From: Capitulum mitella
Lineage: Eukaryota > Arthropoda > Thecostraca > Pollicipedomorpha > Pollicipedidae
DNA length: 64,000 nucleotides
Assembly (NCBI GenBank): GCA_030062745.1
Contig: CP099851.1
Location: 6,946,393 to 7,010,392, forward strand
Direction of reading: 5' to 3'
Part shown: piece by piece, positions 48,371-59,898 of the stretch
Numbering within the stretch: the stretch's first letter is position 1
How the letters are laid out: the number at the start of each line of letters is the position of its first letter
The notes under the pieces: generated by a model
What the model saw: only the letters and a program-made list of their open reading frames with translations
Told to the model about the DNA's origin: nothing
Database searches by the model: none
Translations under genes and position numbers: made by a program

Positions 48371-49177
48371 TCAGCTCAACATGCCGCGGCTCAGGCAAGC
48401 AGGTCGCGATCGCTTCCTGTTATACTGGCCAAACTCTTGGCGTTCAGCTTGTCCTCCGTGAGGGTGCACTGGCGTGATCTCCGACGTCGTGCGGTTGCCA
48501 CTAGATGGCAGTCCGGTAATCAGCGCCATCTTGCCGCGAAGGCGTTGGGCGCGCAGCATGCGGTCGACTCTGCCCGAGACGGTCTGCTGGCGGCGGCGGC
48601 GCGCCGCCGGGTCGTAGCGCGCCAGCGGCGGACAGACGGCACGGCCGGCGCAGAGGCAGGCGGCCAGAGCGGCCATCAGGCCCAGCGTCAGCAGCAGGGT
48701 GATGCCGGCCGCGCCGAAGCTGTCCTTCTCCGGCGGCCGGTCCCCGCCGGCCGGCCGCGACTCCGCGTCGTCCTCGTCCTCGTCCTCGTCCTCGGCGTCC
48801 TCCTGCGCCTCGGTCGCGGCCTCCTCTGCCGCCTCCCGCAGGCTGTCGGCTACACGAGACGCGGCCTGCTCGTCCTGCCCTCTGACGAACAGCTCAGCAA
48901 GCTCCGGTTGGCCAAGCTGACGAAGGGCGTCGCGGAGGTCGGGCGCGGCGCCGCCTCGTCGACTCCATCGGCGGAGCAGCGCGCCGCAGGGCCGGTCCAG
49001 ACGGCTCCCAGCCTTGGTCAGCTGCTGGTACAACTGCACGCACTGGTCCCGGCTCAGTGCATCAGCCACCTCCTGCAGGGAAGCCTCGACCACCGCGGCC
49101 GCTGCCGGTCGGGCAGCCAGCAGCAGGCCGGAGACCGCCAGCGCTAACGCTCCAGGCCACTGCTGAGCGAGTCGCAT
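48371..49177 (-). CDS. Single-pass membrane protein with N-terminal helical (death-fold-like) domain, 268 aa
   Basis: The start is ATG 49177 (an in-frame GTG four codons upstream is less likely). Order: signal peptide 1-26 (core ALALAVSGLLLAA, then ARPAAA); helical domain about 34-98 with pattern LxEVADALSxxxCxxLYQQL, a central C-x-ALLRRWSRR, and DLRDALRQLGxPELAELF; helix 100-125; run of Asp/Glu 126-139; membrane helix 158-177; basic cytoplasmic tail from 191 (ARRRRQQ). The helix pattern, with the W and the final LRxLGxxELAELF, recalls six-helix death-fold domains, placed here outside the cell; this is my inference. Codons are very G+C- and CpG-rich, unlike the surrounding repeats. No intron is needed, but a split C-terminal exon cannot be excluded after about residue 224, where composition changes. 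Confidence 0.65.
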   Translation of the reverse strand: MRLAQQWPGALALAVSGLLLAARPAAAAVVEASLQEVADALSRDQCVQLYQQLTKAGSRLDRPCGALLRRWSRRGGAAPDLRDALRQLGQPELAELFVRGQDEQAASRVADSLREAAEEAATEAQEDAEDEDEDEDDAESRPAGGDRPPEKDSFGAAGITLLLTLGLMAALAACLCAGRAVCPPLARYDPAARRRRQQTVSGRVDRMLRAQRLRGKMALITGLPSSGNRTTSEITPVHPHGGQAERQEFGQYNRKRSRPACLSRGMLS

Positions 49178-49300
49178 GCTCAGACGCACGGCCTCGGCTG
49201 TTTCGATCGACGCTCGGACGCAGGAGAAAGTCCCCTAGGAGGCTTCTGCTGACTGGGGAGTTTCTGGGGAGGCTTCTGCTGACGAAATTTGTTTGGGCCA
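49178..49300 (-). promoter_or_regulatory. Putative 5' flank of the membrane-protein gene with small direct repeat
   Basis: Immediately upstream of the start codon. Two copies of GGAGGCTTCTGCTGAC, at 49238 and 49268, are separated by CTGGGGAGTTTCT-type sequence. No TATA box identified. The role is inferred from position only. Confidence 0.25.
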
Positions 49301-52300
49301 AGGCTGGCTCTGCGCAAACAAGTGACACAATGATTACAAGATATCGGTCCCATTCAGAATGTGCTGCTGAGCTCACGGCTAATAAAAACAAAAGTTAGTT
49401 ACAAAAGTTAAGCCCATATGGAAACTACTGACGTAGGACGTTGAAAAAATGTTTCACATCTCTACACTGAATGATATCATAGTACTAAACCTTAGTTATG
49501 AATGTCGCTTTTTGCTAAAATTGGTACTCTAGGAAACTTTTTGAAAAGTGCTGGAGGCATATTGTTTAGTTCTCTATTTTTTATAATGAGGCAAATATTG
49601 TCAATTATATTTTGCTTTCACGTCTAGGACATATACTGGATTCCGCACCCTGCGAAATTTGTTCACATTTGTTTATTGCAACCGTTAAAACTTGCGCTTT
49701 ATTTCCGTGAATAAATGGGCAGCCCTGGTTGTTTACATTTAGTTCCCGAGAAAAAAAAAACTGTTGTTGCCATGGTTACAAAAGAGCCAGTTGCGCTTCT
49801 ATCCTGGTGCATTTAAGTCGTGGTCGCAGTTTGACATTGAGAGTGGAGCCAATATTTGTTATGTCAAGGGTTTTTTTCTGTCCATTTCGTTTTCCAGCAG
49901 GAAGGTAAGCCCCCATTTTAGACCACACTCCATATTAAACGGAAAACCATTCTATCGTCTTTACCCTTTTTCCTAGATGACGCTACGATCATCAAAGTCT
50001 CGTTTGATGCAATGACAAATTATGGACCGTACAGTTGTAAGATTAAACAACGAAATCAAGAAGAGAACCATGGTATGAAGCCTTGTAAAATCGTTTTAAA
50101 AGTCGTAAGAGGCCTCAAAAGCCATGTGAAACCTTTACACCATTCACTTAGCATGCAACAGAGTTCAAAGATGTTCTGATTACGCCATAGTTTTGCGGCG
50201 CTTTATCTCATTTGCGGCGCCTTATCAGTATTGGCGGTCTCTGGCTGAACCTTTAACCTACATACGGCCTTGTGCTGAACTGCTCGAAGTTCCCGATAAG
50301 CTTTGATGTCCTTTACGTGGATATTAGTTTAATTTTTATCATGAGTGAAGCATCATTGCGTGAAGCAGGCTGGCGCCCCTTCGGAACGGACAAAACCGGA
50401 ACATTCCAGACAACGATTCATAAGTTCTCACAGCTCTGAGGGGCATTGTTGAAGCTTTCCTGAGCATTTTGAGATACCGGCATTTGATATCAAGAGATGC
50501 CTTCTGTTCAAACGTTTAGTTCTGTCTTGTGTACATACTTAAGCCAAGACACGGTGGGTCTGCTGATGAAACGCTGCAGACATCAAGAGTATTACAATCT
50601 AAACTCAGATTATCAGTCTGTCCTGTGTAGCTGTACCAAGGCGAACGATGGCTTGTTCTTGTACGCCTCTTCACAGTACACGTTGCAGTCCCTCCGATGC
50701 ACTGCGATTTTATGTCAGCGCTTGTGATTTTTAACCTTCGGACTGGTGCCTTTAAAACGGGGAACAGTGTGAGCGAAAATTGCATCGCCTCGATGCACGA
50801 ATCTTTCGCAACCAGCAGATGTAGCCGGCAGAGGCGGGCACGACCTGGAGTGCCCTTTGGCGCCGGAGCGGCGTTGCCTGCCGGGTGGGGCGGGAAACCG
50901 TGTCTAGTGTGCGGCCCTCTGGCCGTCGTCCGCTGAACGCGCCCCTGGTCGAGCGGCCCCGGCCGGCCCACGGTCATGGACAGCGGCTACCGCTATCGGC
51001 GTGCCGGCGAACACATGAGAACCGTGGTGTACTGAGACCGCCTGGTCTTGCGCTGCCGCGGTGGTCGAGGTGGGACCCCGGGGCTGGGCGGAGATGCAGG
51101 GCAGCTCGGGAGTGTCTGTTGACGTGAGCCGCTGTTGCTCTGTTATGTAAGCCCAGTACGAGACAAGCTACTTGTTCGCAAGCAAATCGTCGTTCCTCCT
51201 CTCCGTCGCTGGAATCCCACGGACTCTCCTTTCCCCTCCCTGTCTTCGTCGTCTGGGGCCACATGTTCCCGTCCCGCTGGCTCTCCTGGCCCTTCCGGCG
51301 GCGGAAGATGCCCGACAGCGCTCGCTGGCAACGGTCAGCGGACGCACGATGCCAGGGTGCGTGGGTGAGACGACGCTGTCAGTCGCTCGACGCAACATGC
51401 AATTAGTGCCTACCTGTCTCCTTGGTCATTCCATTGCTCTTGAACGACGCGTTTCATTGATTGGTCCTCTGGAATCGCATCGCACGAACAACTACGGGCA
51501 CGTTATTTCGAAGCCATGACAGTGAAGTGACCATCAGGGACCACGCAAGTTTGCGCAATGTCGCATGTGCACGGCAGGATGGTTTGAAAAAAAACTTGGA
51601 CATGACCAGGCCATGAGCGCTTGGTTTCTGGCCTGCACATTAAAAATATCAACGTTGAAAGTTTTTTTTGTCGCATGTTATGAGCATACGCACTCGCAGT
51701 GTTTAAACATAAACACATCGACGCCCGGCGTTGTAGTCTCATTAGGCTGCGCATCGTCGGGCGGCGGACTGGGGAAAACCACCATGTATCGCAAAATAAT
51801 GCTTTCGAATGCCTTATACAATAAATTCGCACGAATTCGGAGTATCTTGGAGGATAACTTTCACCTGTGCAATATTAAGGTAGCTGCTCAGGACGGATTA
51901 GCAGTTACAGCAACACGAACAAACGAGATTCCAGCGTTTCGCCAATGTTGGTTTGGAAATGCAAAGAAGCGTCCTTCGGCTAATTATTAATTATTCATTA
52001 TGGCTAATTATTATACGCAAAACATTCACGCGTCGCACACTAACCAGCAACGCAACGGATTCATGGAGTCGGGGTAACTTAGATTTTAGAAACTCCGACT
52101 CCAGCCAATTCCGACTCCAATTCCACAGCATTAATGACAAAGTCGCTCTTACGAGCCTGAGACTGCATCTTATCAAACGCGGTTGGTTCCGTGTCAATAG
52201 CACGTGCGCCGATCCGCACTGTTCGTGGTGCTATAACCATTAATTCGTTTAAAGTATCAACCAGAAAATTGCACAAGTCAAATGTACAGCCAATACTACC

Positions 52301-53440
52301 CTACTATCGAATTGGTTTCAAAAAGCGCTCGAAAGTACTGCTTTCCGGTACGTGGTCGTTTTCGTCCGCCCGCCGGCCCGGAGAAGGATGAATGTCCCCA
52401 GGTATACATGAGTGGGCCATGCCACTTAAAAATTTTGAGCCCCGTTTTGAACCGCCCTCACGGCAATCGGGGCCATTTCAAAGCTTCACTTGTAGGACAA
52501 AACATCTATGAAAAAGCCTTTTTAGGATCTCCGTGCTGGGCTAAGAAACATGAAATGTATGGTTCGTTATCATGAATACCAGTTTGGACCTAGACTGTGA
52601 CCTTGACCCTTGATGACCTTGGGCCAGTTAGTGCGGCGAATATGACGTCGATCTGCTTCAGACATGTTCCCGTGTACCATGTATCTCGGTCTTGGTCCGC
52701 TTTTTGTTACCTGGAAGCAGCTCAGCTGTGAAGAAAATGGTCAGTTGTGGGTGTTTTACCTCAGCTGTGACATCACCAATGATTCAAAAATGGAGGGATG
52801 TATATGTTACAATATCGTGCTAACAGGTGCTATAGTTGCTGTTTCGATCAGCGAAATCGGAAAGTTGTCGACGTAGGGGTGGGGGGAGGGGGAAGAAGTT
52901 AAACATCCATGTACAATCATGGACAATCATGGACAAAGGACGGAGTATCCTGTGTCCGCGACCGCAGTCTTGGCCTCTATCCAGACTACACCTCACCGAC
53001 CCACCTGTCACTGACCGACAGGTCAAGTCAAACAAAGATACAAAAATACGTGTGAGGGAGTACGTGGGCCCAAAAAAGCAGATTTGACGAATTTCAGGAG
53101 AGATCTGTAACTGAAAAACTGACGAATTTTTGCGATGACAAAATGAGAGAGCTGCACTTTTTGACGACATGGCAAGTGTGTGCTGTCCAACATAACATCT
53201 AAGATACACCTGAGCATGGTTGAATAATAGCAAAAAAATATTAATAATTGGGCGTTCTGCACAGGAATTTCATGCCGTGTGAAACCCTCTGCAGACCGTC
53301 CATTATTGACTTTCGTTGTTGGGGGATGGGCTGTAAGAACTCCTTCCAGTTTTTGTGGCTAAGCAGGAAACGAAAAGGCTCAGATAGACGGAACTTAAGA
53401 TACGTTTCATGCATCATCCTGACAGCTTTTGTTAATTTCT
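49301..53440. other. Intergenic, no confident gene
   Basis: 50810-51400 is GC-rich and gives overlapping open frames on both strands without known domains. 52060-52130 has repeated CCGACTCCAATTCC-type words. 52595-52630 has TGACCTTGACC/TGATGACCTTGGG words. A G-rich patch sits at 52875-52900. No exon supported. Confidence 0.35.
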
Positions 53441-54010
53441 AAACTCACGGACACTTCAGGTCAATGACCAAGGACAAATCAAGAGAGACGATATCCCCAA
53501 AAAATGAAACTGTCATATCATTTTGTGACATGCGTCGATTGCTATAACACGTGGCATATTAATATAACATGACAGAAGAAACAATTCTGCTCTTTTGATT
53601 TTTTTGGAAATTTCCAGGTCACTGACCTTAGGTCAGCTGGACTTTCGGCCTTTTCACGTTTGTTATTGGCATTGTGGGACTGGTTTGGCGTTTTCGAAGT
53701 TTGGATATACATCTTGGTGCTTCTCACGCCATTTGTACATGTATTTATACCTTTGACTTGTGACCGGGGGTCAGGCCACGTTTCATACCAAATTTTTCAG
53801 ACCCGCGAACGAATAAAATTCCCTTGTTGTACAGTCTTGGTGTGCTTACTAGTAGTCATGTATGCTTCGGAAACACTAATATATGACAATAACTCATTAA
53901 CTTATGTTGGCCCAGTGCCATTTGACCTAGGCTGGCCTGGTTTGGCACTTTTGAAACATTATGTTTGTGTTCAAAGCAAACATCCTTTGTATGGCTACAG
54001 ATGACAAAAG
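53441..54010. repeat. AGGTCA-bearing segment, probable dispersed repeat
   Basis: Contains TTCAGGTCAATGACC (53456), CACTGACCTTAGGTCA (53621), and TGACCTAGGCTGG (53924). It resembles families A-C in style but no second copy or ends were found in the window. Confidence 0.35.
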
Positions 54011-57000
54011 CTACACCCATTCCTTCCTTCTATACAGTCTGTACTGACACAACACTCTTATTTTTGGTCGCTAAAACAGAAACACTTGACACCGCTGAAA
54101 TAACTTCCTCTGAAATATCAGGATCTTACATTGCGGCCGCGTCCGCCGCCCGGTGCCTGCGTGATTGTATACGACCTTGGATGACCTCGTCCACTTTGTT
54201 TTCAAAATGTGCGGATTGGATGTGTGGAGGGGCACTGAAAGTGTGGCGTTGAACCGAAGTTACAGCGCAGCGAAGAAGGTGGGGGCATTTAACGCCCCCG
54301 CGTTCTCTCCAGCATCTGACGGGTGAAGCGCGCACAGGGCGCTATGCAATGTTCTGTTCAGTTTCTTAGAAGATATCCATGTGGAGTGACTGTCGCTGAG
54401 CGGCAAGACAGCGTTCTGAAACCAAGATGACCTTTACAACGAAATACGATGCGTTTAGACTGCCCGTGTCCTGGATTTTGAGCCGCGCGTGTGCTACTTA
54501 TTTTATTCGGCTGTGAATTTAACCAGCGACTGCAGCCGGCATGTTTTTCTTTTTGACAATGAATCCGCGGTAGGGCATGCAAGACTTTCTCAAAAGACCT
54601 ATCACAAATAAAATGCACTAAAATCCGACTTCTTTTTGAGTTGATATGGAACACAAAATAACGGCAGGGATGCGCGGAAGAACATTCCCTCGGAATGCGC
54701 GGCTGATGCAGCCGGAGGACGGGGACGAGTCGTAAGGTGACAATGGCGGCCTGAAGGACGTCAGTGGCCGTGAGATGACGAGCCGTTGACGAGCCGCTCA
54801 TGGGCTCAGATGGGTAGCGTCTTGCACGGCCCTGAAAGCCCCTATTGAGGTCGCGATGCACCAAGCCTGCACCGTTTCTCCTCTTCAGGGACGACTGCGT
54901 GGCTGAACATCAGTTACATGCCCGAACTAAGGCGGAACCTTGTTAGCGTTAGCCGGGCGCGCTGCGAATGTTTGTTGATCGATCGCAGTGCAGCGAAGAG
55001 CGGCAGAAAACTGTTCCGCTATTCCGAGCACGCTATGACTGTGACATTTCTGTTTAACCTCGCTCACCCGAGGAGGGTTCTCGGGAACTCCTCCCAGGAA
55101 TAGCTGGACAAAGCGCAGAAACGGCAAGGGAACTGGGAACGTGAAATACGCAGTAGCTTTTGGTACATCGATTTTACGTGTCGTGACAAAATATCAAAAT
55201 TAGGTCATATCACGTCACTGACCAATGTGACTTTCAATGTAGGCATGCAGAAAACATTTAAGCATGTGCCAGTGACTGTCGCACGCTTTCATTCTGAAAT
55301 ATTCTTGAAGGAATTAAATAGCACACTTGTCACTTGTTTCAAAGTAAAGGAGCAGTCGCTTTTACAAGGCATCGCAAAAAAAAAACTACGGGATAGACGC
55401 GAATATCACTACCACTAACTCCAATGTTTGGACGCACGTGGCCAAGACAATGGTGGATGCCTCCTCGCGACATGTTAAGCTCTGTTGAGTGCCATGGGCC
55501 TTGGCCCTAGCCAATTCTTAAGACAGCAAATTATATCATTCCCTAGCTGATTCCATGACATCCATTTTTTTCTGTTGACGTATTGTCGAATATGTCATGA
55601 TTTTGCAAAGAACAGAAGCATGATGTAGACAAATGCGATAACATTGGATACAAAATTTCAGGTCGATATCTCAGCAACTTATGGAGATAGGACTTTCCAA
55701 AGGTCAGCGACCAGACCAGCAGTCGTTTAGCGCCAACGATTTTATGTCGGTTTTGCAGATCTAAGCCGAGCCTGGCAACTGTCTGCCAGGCACGTGATTT
55801 ACTAGACAGGCAGTCGGAACGCTTTTCCAGCGCATGAAAACACAAAACATCACAAAGACACTTAGCTGCAATAAACCAACTGTGGTCTGGGGAAATAATT
55901 TAGCATTACCAAACTCTACTCGACATGGACAGCGCCAATGTGGGTTACGTGGGGTACTGGTACCTCACAGTCGTTTGATTGCGGGGTACAGCATATACTC
56001 AGTACCCTACAATAATCGTAAATTGTGAGACGAAGTACTGTGGTGAGGTATACTATTGATTTTTTAGTTTTGGGATGAGAAGAAAGTTGGGAAGTTTTCT
56101 GCATCCGGAAGCATTTTTGAAGCTCAGTCCTGTAACGAAACTGGCTGAAGCGAGACGATTAGGAGCCCAACTTCGATAGATCTAGAATCTAGTGCACAGT
56201 GTAGCAAAATTTCGTGGCATAAATTTTTCCCGGCAGAATTTAACTTTGGACATATTGTCGCCAAGTTTGCTTTCATTAATCAGATCCTAGAAATTTGGTC
56301 GTTGCTTGGAGGAGGAGGCGAATTTCAAAAGTTGCGTAATTACTTATTTGGATGATTGCAATTTTGCCGTCATTTCGGCTAGATAAGCGAGCAAAAAATT
56401 ATTGTAAAGATCGTGAATCGTAAAACAAAGCGGCTCAAGCCCGGGGAGAAACCCATTTTTTGGAAGGGGGTTTCCTTTCAAGAGCCTATCGTCTGGGCTG
56501 CACCCCTGGTATTACCCTGCCGTAAAAAATCCGTGGCGCTATCCGTGCGACTCGACGCCTTCCACGTTGTCCCAGGAGAGGTTCCGCGGAGCTCGCTTCT
56601 ATATCAGTGCGAGCGTCGCGATGATGTGAAGGCCCGGAGGTGCATTGACCCAAAGGCGCGGTAAAGCTATGACGCAGAGGCGCGGTGTTGCAGGTGACCC
56701 AGAGTCACATAAAAAAGTAACAAAGTAACAGGGGGGCCGGCGACGTGGTGAGAAGCTGCATTCTATTTCAGAGCGCAGCATGATACATTCCTCATGCCGC
56801 CATGTAAAAATTTATTTTCACTTGCCCGTTACCGTGAATATTTTTGCTGATTAATCTGAAGAGAATGAAATAGGAGGTGCAACTTGCACAGCTTTGCAAT
56901 GTCCAAATGTTCAGTGAATTCAAAATCAGCGTGCAGAATCACCACCAGTGCACCATAAATAAGCAATGATAAGATGGCATTTCAGGTAACCTCAATGTAA

Positions 57001-57246
57001 GCAATGATTAGATGGCATTTAAGGTAACCAGTAACCTCCGTTGTTCTTTGTAGCATAACGTAGCTTTATAAAATATGTACGTTTATACAGAAAAGTTTGA
57101 AACATTCATTACCAGCCATACGCGCCTATAACACCTATAACCCAAACTCCAATAAAAAAACTTAGTTTTGCAAGAAGTTCTCATGAAACAGCCCAACTAA
57201 TGATGCCGTGTTTTCATGACGCGACGCCATTATTATTTATTTTTAC
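54011..57246. other. Intergenic, no confident gene
   Basis: The minus frame 54358-54864 (168 codons) is open but unrecognised. 56630-56700 has loosely repeated GGCGCGGTnnnGC words. A tandem duplication of about 36 bp (AAGCAATGATnAGATGGCATTT) is at 56963-57032. Confidence 0.4.
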
Positions 57247-57250
57247 TTAA

Positions 57251-58470
57251 CCAACCCCCAACTGGGGATGGGGGGCGGTTGACCGCTTCCCCAAGGTTTT
57301 TCCGAGATTGCGATAGAACGAACAAACGCAGCGCCACGAAACTTATGTAAACATTTTCCTTGATCATTTTTCACACCCTGTAATAATGTTTTGACTTCAG
57401 GTCAAATAATGTGTCTGATCCAGGTCGGGTCAAATGGACCTATTTACAAAAAACCTTTAGTGCCCTGTAACCTTTTGCAAACATGATATCACAACAGAAC
57501 TTTCAGGAATTAAAAATTTTGATAAATGCAACAAATTTGCTATTTCAGATTTCTTCGGAAATGCCCTGGACATTTATCTAAGCTCAAGCTCCTTTTCAAC
57601 ACATGTTGTTTCTTTCGAAAATTGAGATTTTTTTATAACAGTTTGAGTGTCGGGAGCATCCATTCAAGCATCCATTCGCCGTCAATGGGCAAAGTTTCAG
57701 TGACCTCCAGTCACTGACCTGAGGTCAGGTCACGAATAACTGTTATGAGTCAAAATGCATTGCCATGAAAGCTGGCGATGAATGACTCAGATCGAGCAGA
57801 AAGTGGAAGAACTGGATCGCACGGTTGCGAATAATACCGAAAAGATCAAAAAGTTTACAAAAATCGTAAATTTCGGAAATAAACAGGCTCTCGCGAACAA
57901 AGCTCCACCAGTTGTGTAGACTGAAAACTATTGGTTTTTTTCAACATTTAAACACGAGAAGCCATCACAAGACCCATTAGGATCAAGAAAGAATACGTTG
58001 AAAGGCATATTTCCCGAAAATAAAAGAGCGCCAAAATTAGTTTCCGTTAATTTCATACCGCGCTTGTCTATGGCGCCCGCAAAGCAGCAGTGCGAAAATC
58101 GTGGTGCCTTTAACTCAATGTTATATTGAACAAATCAGAGAAATTAGATGTTTATCGTCATCTGCGGACTTTTACTTGTTCTTTATTGCCTTTATCTGGA
58201 CTTTATTAGTCACAGCCCTTGAGATCCAGGTCGTTTCTCGGTCTCATTCAGGCAGCTATGAGAAAACATATATAGGACGTAAAAGGCTTTAGATATTATC
58301 CAGAGCTAAATATGAGGCCGGTTTTGAACTCTACTTGTTACAAATTTTCCAACGGCGTGTTTATTTTTGTCGTACGACCAACCGTTCGTGAGTTAGATGG
58401 GTGCTGTCAACCGCTACCCTTCCCCACCCAGTTGGGCTTGCAATGGCGCCGACCCACAGTCGGGTGCGGA
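57251..58470 (+). mobile_element. Family B element, copy 3
   Basis: Same orientation as 768-1979, TTAA at 57247-57250. The right flank reads TGAA at 58471-58474, one base from TTAA. The left end CCAACCCCC has also mutated. AGGTCA words near 57398, 57421 and the everted CTGACCTGAGGTCAGGTCA at about 57713-57732. Confidence 0.8.
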
Positions 58471-58474
58471 TGAA

Positions 58475-59640
58475 CTATACAGTAAAAGATATCTCCATTA
58501 CTTGCGCAAAAAAATGTAATTTTTTTCGTCAGTAGTTTATTGGTGACCGCAGATAGAATGTAAAACCGGAGGCGACATACCTGGACGTGCGCAACAAATA
58601 AGCCGACGGAGAACTTTTGCATTTCTTTACTTTACCGGTACATTCCGTGCTATCTCAGGCATATATAAAAAAGTATTTTTAAGAAATATTTTTATAGTTG
58701 GGAGCATGGGACATCTATTTAAACTTTTAAGACTGAAAACATCTATTAAAACTTTAAAACTAAAACTAAAAGTACTAAAACTTTCAAAATGTTTGAATTT
58801 ATGATCCTTCTGACTTATATAATGCGAAGCATATTGTTTTTTTTAACAACTGAATAGCACGAAAAAAGTCATATTTCACACATTTGGCCAAGGTGACGTG
58901 AAAAGGTACCAATTTTAGAATTTCACATTGTCACTACAGAAAGATTCTTATAAGAGATACCTTTCTAAGAAATTTCGCTGCATTCGGCCACTAAATTTTA
59001 GAGTTGGATGGGGGGGATTTGCCCCTCCTTCACCTCAATTTCCATTATTCTCGGATTCACCTTTGCGCACAGGTGAAATAATTTTTTTTAGCTTTTACTT
59101 GTCAGTTTATGTCAGGCCGCATTTTCTTCAGGTCAGCGTGCGACCTTTAACCTCCAATGACGTGAAATTACCTCAAAGTCACGTAAAACGGGCTTGCGTT
59201 TATTCCACAGCGTTTGAAAACAGTTCGGCTGGAAACGATGAATTCGGTCCGTTCCGTCGGTCGGATCCGTTCGGACTGAAACAGTCGGACCGGATATGGA
59301 CAGAGCGAAAAGGGTAAAGTTCAGATCGGATTAAAAAAAAAACGGTCCGCGTTATGCTCTAGCGACTACTCTAGCGCTGACGACTCTAGCGAGTAGTCAG
59401 CCCGTGTAGACCATGCAAGTAGCGTCCCTGGATAAAAACTCTCAGCTACTCCCGACTAAGACGCGTTAAGCCGAGCTGAGCACGGTGCCGGCAGCATGCC
59501 CAGAGTGTCCTCGGCGACTCGGTGTGACGTTCTAGAGCAGTGTCGCGAGGCCATGACCAGAGGTGGTGTCGCAGTGCCGCTGCGGCAGGCGCTCCGTGCT
59601 GCCCGGCTGTGCTGGGTCACTCAGCCAGATGACCTCGCCG
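58475..59640. other. Intergenic, no gene seen
   Basis: 58700-58800 has repeated AAAACTnnAAAACTAAAA words. 59000-59170 has a C/G-rich patch and TCAGGTCA words. 59240-59340 carries GGTCGGATCCGT/GGACTGAAACAG words like those of the element at 43087-43692. Confidence 0.4.
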
Positions 59641-59898
59641 TCAGCTGGTCAGGCCACCGGGTGTGAAGTGACCTGGTATCTCATGATACCTGGTGCCTAA
59701 TTTGTGATACATGGAATCGACAAGAGGAGCCCAGAGTGGATATAACTGAACTGAGATGATGTCTGGTTGATGATTTGATTCGGATTCTTCATGCGCTGCC
59801 ACTGGACTAGGCAGGCAGGACGAAGTGCTGTTATGGTCGTCCTTCGAGACGACAGAGGCTGCCAGAACGACGTCCTGATGAGAACGTGCTACGTCAGG
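59641..59898 (-). CDS. Candidate 3'-terminal exon, 85 codons, unknown protein
   Basis: Preceded by a strong acceptor (CTGTGTTCTTTTCAG|CCT at 59898), then open for 85 codons to TGA. Hydrophilic, Ser/His/Glu-rich (SKDDHNSTSS, HEESESNHQ) with an aromatic C-terminal half (YPLWAPLVDSMYHKLG). No family recognised; matching upstream exons were not identified. Confidence 0.3.
   Translation of the reverse strand, partial: PDVARSHQDVVLAASVVSKDDHNSTSSCLPSPVAAHEESESNHQPDIISVQLYPLWAPLVDSMYHKLGTRYHEIPGHFTPGGLTS

Noticed and set aside
48437-49147. 236-codon plus-strand frame
   Set aside because: Antisense of the membrane-protein gene; Arg/Gln/Ala-rich, without domain, while the minus strand shows signal peptide and membrane helix.
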